From Membranipora membranacea (Eukaryota; Bryozoa; Gymnolaemata; Cheilostomatida; Membraniporidae): a DNA stretch of 64,000 nucleotides. The position numbers were made by a program, and so were the translations under genes. Of this stretch, positions 24,812-36,943 are shown piece after piece (the stretch's first letter is position 1; each line of letters opens with the position of its first letter). Location: positions 25,792,001-25,856,000 of the forward strand of contig OU612068.1 of the NCBI GenBank assembly GCA_914767715.1, read 5' to 3'. The notes below the pieces were generated by a model. It saw nothing but the letters and a program-made list of their open reading frames with translations, had not been told where the DNA came from and made no database searches.

Positions 24812-27800
24812 CAAAATAATCGAATTGCGTCACATGGCAGACATCAAATACGTTGGATATTTACTTGCTCTTGGTCGAGATGAAAAATTGATCCAATTAA
24901 ACTATAATGGTAAGTTGATATATTATGAAATATGACTGTATCATACTATATAAGTTCATTGAAACTGTTAAGCTGTACAGTAGCAATTATTGTCTTGACA
25001 GATTTGACAAATATGCTGGAGGTACTGATCTAATTGGCTTCCTATATAGATACGAATTACATACGGACCAACACCTCTATTTATTTCCCCATTGCTATAC
25101 ATGCAAACCATGTTGACTTGTTCCCTAAATAGGCCCGCTTCAAAAACCTTCCATTCTTTAACTAGAGCACTCAAAATGATGATAATATGCTTCTGCTCTT
25201 TCATAACGGTGTCTATTGGGTTTAAAGTTACCTTTTTTTAGTGCCTCATATTTAAAACCATTGCATTTCTCACACATTTCCTGTCTTGTTTTCATTAGCC
25301 CTCCCATATGCATTAAACGTACTAAAATGATTTTGCAAAAATAATTTCAAACTTGAAATCAATAAATTTCCATTGCAAATACACCTGGCAATATTTACAG
25401 GGTCCAATATCACTCACAGTAGTGCTTTGAAATTGGCTACAGCCTCATTTTCGTCAGTCATACTGTTCAAATTCTTCGAGGAGCTGCAATAAGTTGACCT
25501 AATTTAATTACATGTGTATTACCATACAGATAATAAAATCAATCCTCATTCATAATTGTTTAACCCTTTGTGAGCTATCAATCAGTAGATTGACTTGTGA
25601 CATCTATCCCTAATGAATCCAGCAGTGGTACAACAGTGACAGCCTCATTTGATGTGTCTAGTGAAAAAGCCAGTTCCGATAGAGGTGAAAAGGCAGCATC
25701 TAATGGTGATGGTGAAATATAATAAATGTTTAAGCAGGACTGATAATTTTCAGGAAAAGTTGTATTTCTATATTGTAATGAGTAGATGGTGTAGGAGGTA
25801 GGCACTTCACATACATATTAGCAGGCCGTCTTGAGCTAAAATATTGTATCTCTAGAAGTTGTCCTTTCTTGGACAACCAGCGCACAACTTTAGGTATGTC
25901 TTTTCTGCAACTTAAATTTCAATCAGTGCCCACCTTTCTACATAATATAAGTCATAAAGTATCTCATTAGTTTTTTATTTATTGAACTTTACATCATGCA
26001 AACCATTAACTTTCATGACAGTCATTAAAGTTATCGGATCTGCTGCAGCTGTAGTGGTGTAAGTGGTCGGCATATCCTTAGTTTCTTTTGCTCTGCGGTA
26101 CAAGAGAAAGAAAAGACGGCTTATCCGGAAATATGCTCAACACCACAGAAGACAGAGAAGGCCTCATGTCTCAGATCATGTCATAGAAGGTGTGAAATTA
26201 TGATATTCTTACACCCTTAAACCACTGCTGCCACACAGCCAAATTTGTGCTTATAAAATTCTGTATAGCTCAAAACTAATAAAATGAGGCTGCAATCTCA
26301 GCACTGTCACCTAATGAGCAAATAATTTGCACGAACTGATCGTCAAAATTAGGGTTTGAAATTAATTATCTACCGCACAGGTGACGTAGTAACCGTCTTA
26401 CTAGCGCATACTGTACACGTCATAAGCTGGTGCGTAGATTTCATGCCCTGATTTTGAAGATCAATTTGTGCAAATTATTTGCCCATTAGGTGACAATTAT
26501 GAGATTTAAGTCTCAATTAATTATCTTGGAGCTATGCAGAATTCAATGAGCACAAATTTGGCAGCAGTAGTTTAATTAAAATCACATTAGACAGGCACAT
26601 ATTGTCTGGGAAAAAGCGGAATTGATCCCTGAATTTACAGAAGGTCCCATTGAGTATAAGAGGTTGAAAACACCATCAATATAGCTTTCACATTGGTCAT
26701 AATATACTTTCAGATATTCAACTGAGCACATTCAGAGAGAGGGGTGTAGAACAAAGAGAAGATCAGCTGAAGGCAGAGAGTCTCAATAAATCAAACTCTA
26801 CAACCTCTACCAAAGAAAACCAGGTCAAGGATAGCCAATCACCGCTGCAGCCTAATCAGCACATCCTGCTGATAGACAACAAGCCACACAAGTGTTGGTT
26901 CCATCACCCCCATATGTTCCACCTAGACTATCTCTACTACCCTGTGATCGTAATTTAGATCCTGAACAAAATTCTAGTAAGTCAAGTTGTCTCATATGCA
27001 TTCTCTTTTAATATGCAATGATGGCCTGAATACTGAAGAATCAGACTTGTATTTTTAACTGCGAAACAATTTTTGACATAACTTGTAGGACAATGTGAAT
27101 TATGGTATTGCTAATACATAAACAGTGAGTGCAATACAACTTTATGGTAAAATTAAATGTACTTGCAATACATTCTTGTATAAAGTTTCTGAATCGAGTT
27201 TTGTTGGGAAAGATTGGAATTTGTAGCCGCAGTTGCTCAGGACATACCTCAAGCCCAAACAGCTGTTAACGAAACTTTTTGGTCTCCATTCTTCAGATAT
27301 TGAACTGACCACATTTAGTCAGAGAGATGTAGAACAAAGAAAACATCAGCTGAATAAAGAAAGCGTCAATGAAACCACCGAGGCAACCATATGTAAAGAG
27401 TACATGGTCAAGGATAGACCATCTCTGCCAAATCAGCTCAGACAGCCTCCATCACACAAGGACTCAAGCAATTCCAATGCTGAGCCGTACTATGTTGAAG
27501 TTTTGGATCATGTAGATAGGTCAACACACACCAAAACAATGGTTACTGAGCCTCCAAATGTTCGACCTAGATTATCACTCCCGCCCCGTGACTGCAGCTT
27601 AGATCATTTAGGTTGCAAGCAACATTCTGATAACTTGACTGTTACACATTCTCCTGTGATGGCTATTGCTGGCCCTCGCAGTGAACAATCGCCTTATTGT
27701 GACACCGCTTGTGTTTCCCCTGTGCATAGTACAGACTATGATCACTATTCCTACGCCCATGAACTACCGAAAACCTCAGAAACAAAAGACAAACAGGAAG

Positions 27801-27901
27801 ATTACAATCAAAAGACCTCAAATCCTCTACAAGATATAGCTTTTACCATAACTTCTGGGAAAATGGATATTGCAGTGCAGTGCAGATTCAAGGAAAGTTG
27901 A
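24812..27901 (+). pseudogene. Gene 2, copy B: receptor remnant with four lesions
   Basis: Only the last about 90 bp of the ectodomain exon remain (to 24909, reading YVGYLLALGRDE-like sequence). Compared with C, about 1.47 kb is missing with a junction at about 24812-24818, removing the leader and nearly all of the ectodomain exon. The linker exon (from about 25600) lacks the 14 bp TCACCTTTTTACAG that supply its acceptor in C. In the TM exon (26022-26189) codon TTA of C is TAA at 26060-26062. Tail exons 1 and 2 are fused into one (26714-26976, 263 nt), out of frame, reaching TAG near 26956. The final exon (27297-27901) is still fully open and ends in the conserved GKMDIAVQCRFKES. A normal receptor cannot be made. 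Confidence 0.85.
26221..26571. mobile_element. MITE with about 125-bp inverted repeats and TTAA flanks
   Basis: The left end ACCACTGCTGCC and right end GGCAGCAGTAGT are inverted partners, and the inverted similarity continues about 125 bp (for example CACCTAATGAGCAAATAATT against AATTATTTGCCCATTAGGTG). TTAA lies on both sides (26217-26220 and 26572-26575). Copies A and C run without interruption at this point (ACACCCTCC then AAATCACATTA), so it is a B-specific insertion. TTAA duplication is typical of piggyBac-type elements, but the termini are not the classical ones. Confidence 0.85.
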
Positions 27902-28177
27902 ACTATCCTCACAATCTGCATTTATACAGCAAATTACTCAGATTTTTTGGACAGATTTTTCGGACAGATTTTTTGGTGAGACTTTTTCCTTTTTAATATA
28001 CACTATCATTGTAAGAAATGAAGATCAGAAATTAGTTTAAACTTTAGCATCAGATCATAAGTTGTTTGGAACTGGCTTAAGTTGTTTTAAACCCTGTGGT
28101 GGAGGTTGCTCAGCCTTATTAACTTGTTTTTCAAAAAGAATGGGATTGTAGTGAAAACAATTTATATCAATAATCAT

Positions 28178-28210
28178 ATACACACACATACATACATATA
28201 TATATGCATA
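28178..28210. repeat. CA/TA microsatellite in the 3' flank of cassette B
   Basis: ACACACATACATACATATAT-type tract, the counterpart of 16852-16935 in A and of 41495-41530 in C. Confidence 0.7.
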
Positions 28211-28791
28211 TAATCATATCTTACATTTTAATTAAATCCTCAACATAATAAGTTAAATTATTTTTTTAACATATTCATTTATTGCTAATTTTCTATAGCT
28301 TATCAAATAGCCAAATAATACCAAAGATGTAGAAATTTTTTATCCTTTATATGATCAAAAATAAGAGAATAAGATATTCTTTACCCTCCCTGTTTTTTAA
28401 CACTTTCATTGTCAGGAATAATTTCTTTCCCGAGAAGTTTGTACTCCACTTTGAGCTCCTCCATATGCTAGAATGTCCGATGTCACTGTCAGAATTATGC
28501 TGTCTTGAAATGTTCATAATCTATGATGCTTTGTGTTGACGCCTGGTCATCTTTGACATAACAATGTGTGTTGAGTTCTGTTTGTTGATATTTTTAATTA
28601 TTTGCACTCTTTCATCTTGAATACGGTATTTACTCAGATATATGATCTGTGGCGTGTATCAGAATACAGAGCTGTGTATAACGCGGAAGAGTCCTTGGCT
28701 GTAGAGAGGTATCACACAGGAAAGTGCTGATTCCTCTGATGAGACCTTTTGAAAAAATGAATCAAAAACAGTACCTAAGAATATACCTAAG

Positions 28792-29930
28792 TTAAAGGCC
28801 CAACAACTAAAAGCAATGAATTTGTGTTCAACCTAATTTCTATGTAAAAACTTATGAAAATTATTTTTTTGGTAATAGCAATACTATCAGTTCATTTGCA
28901 AAAAACTAGCCTTTACATGGGTGATCCTAAACAATTATAATAAATTATTATTCTTTTTATTCTAGGCTTACATCGCACTAGCTAAGCAGGAAACCACATA
29001 TAGTACAGCAGATTATATCTTCTTACAGCTGATAAATATTGTTACGATTTCCATTATCCCAACAGCATTTTTTGTAATCTTCACAAGCTTATGCAATAAG
29101 ATGCTAATGTTTAAAACACACCTGTTATTGCTAAACAGAACCTGAAAGTATAGGTATTACAGCTAAGAAGCTAATGCGTCAATATAAAAGCTAATGAGGA
29201 GATTAACTTTGACCACAAGCTGTAACTAAACAAAGGCCTAACCACTACACCCCTATCACCAAGTGTCAAATCCTCATTAGTGATAAAAAAACATTGAGCT
29301 CTGAGACAAATTGACATATGGAACCTAAATTTTTTGTTACTTGCATAATTAATTGCTCAACCAAATCCAGGACAAAGCTTACATAATTACTGGTGTATAA
29401 ACAGGCTGGGATTAGTCAGGAAATAAATAATCCTTTTGCTTCTTTTCTCATTCTACCCAAAAAGACTACAACTAGACAAGACTCTCATCTGCCGCTCATT
29501 CAAAATCGTGGCAAAAAGTGAACAAATTAGAATAAAGGAAAAAGTTAAATGCGTCAATATTAACTGAGTAGTGTTCCTTTTGAGGTAAGGTATTTAATTT
29601 AAGATTAGCTCTGGCCACAATCCCAAAACAAAGGCCTGTCATGAATACTGATCCACAAGTATAGCTACTGAAGTGTGCTTTTTACCACCATTGATAAGCA
29701 AGATAACTTATTTTTTACACCAGCAAAATATGTGTCTGAAGAGATCCGCGATTCTATTAATTGTCGTATTAATTGTGCTGCTGCATGCACTGTGTCGACT
29801 TTCTTCTGTGATTGTTAACAACGAGATGCACACAATGTTGTGATAGCTAAGACCTCTGAGGGTAGTTTCTTAAAAGAAAGTGTTGCTTTGCACTATATTT
29901 GTGTCTGACACTCTAAAAGTTAAATTTATG
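28792..29930 (+). repeat. Upstream block, first copy in cassette C
   Basis: Starts TTAAAGGCCCAACAACTA and follows the upstream block of A. The closely related second copy starts at 30705, so this block has been duplicated without the genes. Confidence 0.75.
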
Positions 29931-29949
29931 CGTATTGCTCTAGAGAAAA

Positions 29950-30704
29950 ATAGGCCTTTCAAAACAAGGTTTTTTCGTGTAATATTAGACTGGGATTCGG
30001 TCCAACAACTTGTAGTTATCTACTCAGGTAGGGTGTGTCGGTTTGTTGTTGTTGTTGTTCGAGCAACAAACCCAGCATGAACAGATAACTCCACACAATA
30101 ACAAGCCAAAACCCCTCAGCCAATCAAAACAAACCCAAACACAAGAGCATGGATCCATTTATAAAGTACAATAATAGTGATACATGAGTAGATAACACCA
30201 CAGAAGCAATATCCAACATCACCAATAATACAGACATGGCCTCATTGATGGCCTGAATCCCAGGCTACTGACTCCCCTGACGTGAAAGATTAATCAAAAA
30301 CAGGCACTACACACAGTACACACATGCTTCTCTCCATGGTTTTTCACTCATAACTTCTGGGCTAATTGGTCAATCACCTTCTCACTTTCACATTATACCC
30401 GTAAATGTCTCAAATTAGAAAAAGTTTTGAGGATAGATGCGCATAACTTCCTGAGATATACCCAGATAAAAAAGTACTCCTCTCGATTTGGTTTATTTGC
30501 TTGTTTTGATGGCTTCCTGCAGGGCAAATGACTTCTCACAATTCAACGTTATTTCTATCAGAAGAAAGTATTGGCTGCTGTGATAAAAGCTTTCATGGTA
30601 GCGATAGAGATAGCTTAGGAAATTAATCTTGATCTATTCTACAAACTTCATGAGTTTCCATGTGCAGCATCCATCTGTGTAGCACTATAAGAATATACCT
30701 TTGT
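29950..30704. other. Unassigned segment between the two upstream blocks of cassette C
   Basis: Not matched to the other cassettes. It contains a GTT run (30041-30058) followed by GAACAACA-poor sequence with CA-rich runs. No credible exon, RNA gene or terminal repeat was found. It may be an inserted element whose ends I could not define. Confidence 0.35.
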
Positions 30705-31620
30705 TAAAGGTCCAATAACTACAAGCAATAAATTTGTGCATCACCTAATTCCTATGTAAAAAAATATGAAAAGGTTTTTTCGGTAATACAGGCCCGTAGT
30801 TCTAGGGGAGGCAGGGATGCACTGCCTCCCATAGAAAGCTAAATACAGTGGCCTAAAATACACTATAAATGGATAATTCATGGTTGAAAATTTTTTTGGT
30901 AATAGCAATACTATCAGTTCATTTGCAAAAAAACTTGCCTTAACATAGGTAACTATAAACATTTACAATAAATTATTATTATTTTTTATGTATAAAGCGA
31001 ATCTAGCGAATACAACCTTCAAGTATTCTTAAGTTCTGTCTGCTAAGCAGGAAACCACTTAGAGTAAAGCAGATTAGATCTATGTTATAGCTGATAGCGT
31101 ACTTTTGTATAAAGAGTCTTGGATTAGTCAGGAAAGAAATAATCCTTTTACTTCTTTCCTCCATTTACCCAATAAGAAGACAATTCGACAAAACTCTCAT
31201 CTGCCACTCATCCCAATCCTGGCAAAAAGTGAACAAATTAGAATGAAGGAAAAAGTTTAATGCGTCAATATGTACTGAGTATGTATTGCTTTTGAGGTGA
31301 GGTATTTAATTTTGGGATTAGCCCTGGCCACAATCCCAAAACAAAGGCCTGTCATGAATATTTATCAACAAGTATAGCTACTGCGCTTTTTACCACCAGC
31401 AATTGGAAAGATAATTTATTTCCTACACCAGCTAAATATGTGTCTTAAGAGATACTGACATTGTTGCGATAGCTAAGATCAATGGCTTCCTGGTGACTAT
31501 AAGGGTAAAAAGAAAGTGTTTGCTTTGTACTTTATCCTAGTCTGACACTCTCACAGTCAAATGCATGGATCTTGTTCTAGAGATAAAAAGAAGCCTTTCC
31601 AATAATTGTGATTCTTTGGA
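30705..31620 (+). repeat. Upstream block, second copy in cassette C
   Basis: Starts TTAAAGGTCCAATAACTACA and parallels 1853-3000 and 28792-29930. It leads directly into the pre-gene 1 block (from about 31620). Confidence 0.75.
30789..30890. mobile_element. Short insertion with 14-bp flanking duplication
   Basis: TTTTTTCGGTAATA (30775-30788) and TTTTTTTGGTAATA (30891-30904) flank about 102 bp beginning CAGGCCCGTAGTTCTAGGGG. The first block copy (28861 onward) has the flank only once. One mismatch in 14 bp fits a target duplication. Element class not determined; a 14-bp duplication would suit a retroposed piece. Confidence 0.55.
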
Positions 31621-32242
31621 GTATGTACAAGCAATCTGTGCATCCAATAAATTTTGCGCTTACAAGCAGATGAAAACATAACCTTGTATCGTACCTCTTG
31701 CAGCATGATTGATGATAGATAATAGATCTTTCCCAATCCAGAAATAACAATATGCTAGGAGGATTGGCTGATTACTAGATGGAAACCCAATAGAATCTGG
31801 TATAGTGAACTCATATAAATTTATTTCCCAATTTCTTATTATGATCCAGACTAAGAGAATTCATAGGTAAAGTGGTTCTTATGTATTCACTCAGTTTTTT
31901 GTAGGAACTAATGATGTACAGTTTTTGACTTGAAACACCAGAAACTAAGTAGGAATCCCATCTATTTAATATTTTGTTTAATGATTTAGAAAATTAAGAC
32001 CAGAGTGAGAAATGAATAATCCCTCTTTGTTTGACGCAGCAATACACAAACGCACAAGTCACATAAATTGAGACAAAGGATAATGAAGCTGAAAACTCTC
32101 TGAATCTCAAGCCAATTTTACCATGAACAACGGTTTACCAGGGGAATATATTTTATTTTATTTTATTACCCTTTATTCCTTTATTTTAAAAACACCAAAA
32201 TGTGAGCTAACACATTCAAGTATCAGTCAAGAGAGCGTCATG

Positions 32243-35200
32243 ATGAAGATCTCACCTTTTACTTTGAGCTTCAAACAGGAGCAATTTATCTTGTTAACAG
32301 GTGAGTTGGCCTCTTTTATATGATAAAATCAACGGGATAAAACAGCGGAAGAGATTTCAATTTTGATCCCCTGACACAAAGTACCGAGAAAATGGTAATT
32401 TTGTTTATTCTAAGACAATCTGGGGTTAACTGTCATGACAAAGTACAAATAGAACACCATATTTAGATTTCCTGCAAAAGTAGATGTTGAATGTGCTTGT
32501 AACTGTGGCTTTGTGGCATTCAACCTTTTTTTTGCATTGATTTTTCTTGTATCCAGAACTGCACACTCAAATTTAGTTTGATGACGATGCATTATTTATC
32601 CTTATTGCATCACATTTCATTTTTAGTTTTAGTAGGTCAATACTTAGCTGAATATTGCCCGACACTCAGATTGAAGAGCTCTGATAGAGAATAGGTAGAC
32701 AAAGATTAAGACACCGGGAAACCCCAACTTTTGTGACATTTGACCCAGTATCCTACCAAATCATCTTACTACCTTATGAGTATATTACAAGAGGTAAATG
32801 TTGTCGTCATGGTTACAATTAATCCTTTTTTTTCACTGACTGATGCAATCGGTACACTCTTATTACTTAACAACTTTATATATGGCGGCATCAAGAGTAC
32901 CAAAAGAAACTCAACATGGCAAAACAGTCTGGGTTATCAGTGTTCTTTTAAACAAGACATATGGTGACATAGTTAGAGATAGTTTTAATAATACATACAT
33001 ATTACAGGGAGATTATTATACCATTTTCTAGTTTGCTTGTTTCTATTTTTAGCAATTCAACATCAGATTATGACATATGATGTATATGTATTGGATGGGA
33101 TTGATGATGGAAGATATTTTGTTGTTATAAATATTTTGAATATAAAGATAATACCAGGATTTGGTCGAATTGATTATTCTCAAGGTCAATTCACGGTAGA
33201 TCCATCTGGAAACACTCTCATAACAACGGTAGGTGGAATCTTTCTTATGACTTGTAGATCTCATATTGTTGCTGTAATGGAATTAATTTTCAGGTGTCTG
33301 AATCAAATCTGCCATCTAAGTTGTAATTGTATACTTGTTTATGATCAGGGTTATCAAATCAAACTTATTGAAATACCCCTAATGTTTCCTCAATATTACA
33401 AGTGATTTCCAGGATTATATGTGATACGGTGGTGTTTGGATCAGGCATGTACTTAGCCATAAGATGGTATGATTTTTGCAAATTTTAAAATTCCTTCACG
33501 GCTCATAAAAGTATATTTCTTTTTCAGCCCAGCTTAACTCCTGCACCTCCAATTGTTACCATGTGTGACAGCCACATCTTTGAATGGCTTGCTGAAGCAG
33601 GAACTAGTTTCAAACTTCTCAAACATCGGAGTAAGTTGGCTCACCTTTAATTTTTGACTGAGTCACAAGGTTCTGATTTCTTGGTCATTTCTTATTAACA
33701 TTGATCAACTTTGCAAAATTTTCATGTCAATAGTCTTCAACTGAAACACTTAACAGGGGGATTAAAATTATTATCTTAAACGTATTTTGTATCCTGATTA
33801 TGAACTATATTTTGAAAGAAAAGAGACAAATTTGTGATCCAATCATTTCAACATTAATTTATGGCTAGAAAATAAATCATTTCATGCAACATACTTTATT
33901 CCATGGCACTTTTTTTTATTCGTCATTGGAGTAAATTTTAATTTCAATAATACATTTCATCCCGAATGTTTCTTCTGATGTCAATACTCCAATGTAATTC
34001 AATGTAATGTAATCCAATGTTATGTTTAAATTCAAAGCAATTTTTTGTCTCTTTGCTTTAAGGTCATGGCTTATCTAGGAAACTAACTTGAAAACTAATT
34101 GTCCGATTTTCTTGATTTAACATTCTAATCGTTGTGATTCCTTGTTTTAGCGAATTTCAAACCCTCAAACTTCTTTAATATAACTTCTTATGATTGTGAT
34201 TGCAATTGAAAAAACTAAGGCCACTAGTGCCCATGCAAAAGAATAGGAGCTGCCAGTATCTGGGAGCATCTGGCTCAGACGCCCCACAACCATTTATTTG
34301 TAACAAACCAAGATTGGCAGCACGAAGTAGTCCCGACAAAATTATTTTGATACAATGAATCGTAGTAGCAATCCTTGACTTGAATTTTAAGTACTAGAGG
34401 AGGAAAGTCCTATAGTAACGGACAGTAATTAAGCCAGATTATGAACAATTGAAAAATACACTAAAAATGACTGGATTTTAGAGACTTATATTACTACGCT
34501 AAATCTAGTGCAGAAACAATGCAGGCAACAAATCATGAATTGTTTGGTTTTCCTTTGAATTCAAATGACATTTATTTCAATTTGAGTAGATATTTTGATC
34601 CAAATCTTGGGAATACCCAAGAATGATATGTTGGTAGGTTATTCCAATGCCATTGATTCCTGTACATATAATTTGATTGAAATAAGCTGGTTAAAATGAA
34701 AATTGAGATTACAGCATGCCTACGGAAGACTGCAGTAAAGGCCTTTTTATTATGCCACTTCTCCAACACAAAAATTTTCAGTTGGTCCACATTCAGTGCC
34801 CTAACTAAGGCCTTGGATGTTGCTATCACAAAAAAAAGTTTAATTAAGGTTTTCACATATCTTTACGTCACGTAATGTCAAGCTGTGGCGCATTTTTGTC
34901 AAAATTTTGACTAGTTTAGGAGTAAGATAATTCAAAATTGCCAAGTCACACACCATTTCCTTTTCACCAATACTGGCCAGCACTGAGTTAGTGAGGACAA
35001 TAAAGTAATTGCATTTGTCCACCTTGGCCAACAATTGACACAGCTCAATTTCTTTATAGCGTTGTCAACACTGATTTTTTACCTAATAGTATGTGAATTT
35101 GAATGTTTTTTTTTTCAACCGAAATCATAAATTTAACTATACTGATGTTATGGCTGCATGATATAAGGGTAGTCTTTATGGAATAACTGCATTTATTGCT

Positions 35201-36072
35201 CCAAGAACTTGCAATGTCTTTTTATATGAACAGAAGTAACAATAGGTTTTGGCTTGTTGCTGAAACTCTATGTCGCACTATGACGTATGACGTTACGTCA
35301 ATTTTGTGTGATATACTGCTTTGATCATGTAGATTGAGAAACCCTAAACAATTTTTTGGTGAGGCGTGACCTTAATTGTTATAAGTTGTGAGGTTCTGTT
35401 TTTCAGAATCACTTTTTAATAAAACTGCCAAACTTTCAGAGTGACCAAAATTATTCTCCTTCTATTTATTTATCCTTATTATGAACTCTATTTTGGAAGA
35501 AAAAACAAATGCATATATTAAAAGCTCACATTTTGCACTTTGACAATGGATCATGCTACATAGGAATCTTTGCCCGATAGCAAACTTTTAGATCACGAAT
35601 TTCATTAATAGATTTTATCCCGAATAATTCTCCTGATGAGAATTATTTTTTGTATATTGTAAGGTATTTTCAACTTAGTATTTAAATTTTAAGCTTATGC
35701 AAAAGTTTTTCGCTTTCTTTTAATTTTACTAAAAATAACAATGATATAATATCTGTGCTAAATAATTGTCACATTCAGTAATTTCACACTTGTCAGACAA
35801 AGTTCTCCTTTTTGGGCCTACTGTATGCCACAATAAATTTACTTATAGGGCAGATCATTGGTTTGAGTGAAGTTTTTTTTTTGGTGTCCTCGGCCCAAGA
35901 TCCCCAAATATAAGTTCACAAATTGAGTTATAACATGGTTTGTTATGCTTTATTTGCAGATGGTGGAAAGAACAGTGTTGTTTGTGTTGTTGGAGGCAAA
36001 AGGTCACTGAAAGTGAGGCTTACCGATACTGAATCCTGCTCAACACCAAAGGCTCTTTGGATATATCACTGA
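32243..36072 (+). pseudogene. Gene 1, copy C: disabled by a 1-bp deletion
   Basis: Exons 32243-32300 (another ATG directly upstream at 32240), 32627-32793, 33053-33228, 33528-33630 and 35960-36072. All match copy B in length and phase except exon 2, which is 167 instead of 168 nt. One base is lost in GAATA-GGT relative to copy B (GAATATGGT), giving TAG at 32692-32694 after about 42 codons. All splice sites and the rest of the frame (for example MCDSHIFEWLAEAGTSFKLL) are well kept, so the lesion is recent or could be an assembly error. The conserved terminal stop and AATAAA are present. Confidence 0.75.
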
Positions 36073-36248
36073 TGAGAGCAATATTATTACATTTATGCAG
36101 TAATGTGATTGGCGACCCAATCAGAGCAACAGTCTTATGTCAACTTACCTTAATAGAGACAAACTGTGGTTTTTGTATAAATGTGATAAAAGCAAAAAAA
36201 TAGAAAAAATATATTGGTTACAACAAAGGAGATTAAGCGTATCCAGGC

Positions 36249-36254
36249 AATAAA
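36249..36254 (+). promoter_or_regulatory. Poly(A) signal AATAAA of gene 1, copy C
   Basis: Same conserved GGCAATAAAAGATC context about 180 bp after the stop of gene 1. Confidence 0.6.
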
Positions 36255-36395
36255 AGATCAATGTAAGCTGTTGATAAGTTTACAGTGTACTGTATGTCAA
36301 GCGCTTCTGGTGCTGCTATTTGTTTAACTATGGCTAAGTAGATATTAGATTGACAGACGAAAGCACTCTGTCCAAGAAATGTCCTTATTCCACAG

Positions 36396-36520
36396 CATAC
36401 ATTGTATTATATTTTTTATTATACGTTGTATTATATACGTTTTATTATACGTTGTATCATACATTGTATTATACATTTTATCATACGTTGTATTATACGT
36501 TGTATTATACATTGTATTAA
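36396..36520. repeat. Imperfect tandem repeat of about 11-12 bp
   Basis: Repeated variants of CGTTGTATTATACATTGTAT. Cassette B has a much shorter relic near 24515-24580, so the tract has expanded in C. Confidence 0.8.
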
Positions 36521-36943
36521 AGTGGTTTTTATTATAACATTGATTTTGAGTACACTCAAAAATTGCAATTTATGAAACATCCAATATATATACTTTTATA
36601 ATAATTTTTAATAGAAATGCAATTCATATTTAGTGTAAGGCAAGGCTAATTTGAATAAGCTGTCATCAAGCATTTCTGATAATTTACAAACAATAAACAA
36701 CGATAGATATGCACACAAAAGACTTTCAAGAGGGAGAGTAAGTGTTGCTTTAAGTGATAAATTGACAAATCAAACCCAAAAACAAAAAACCCCGAACTTG
36801 CTAATGACTTGTCTGTATGTATTTTTCCATTGAGTATACAGATGACAGCAAGACATACGATAGCATTATAGCTGGCCAAAAGTTGGTGATATTCGGGAGG
36901 GTAAGATATAACTGTTAACTTTGTACGTATTTCTGTCTTGCAG

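Larger units (their letters stand above)
17340..28625 (+). repeat. Tandem cassette B
   Basis: Second copy, starting with a shortened upstream block (about 17345-17770) joined directly to the pre-gene 1 block. Gene 1 keeps an open frame; gene 2 carries four independent lesions. B is closer to C than to A: long introns align between B and C. B additionally carries two LINE pieces and one MITE that are absent from C at matching points. Confidence 0.85.
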
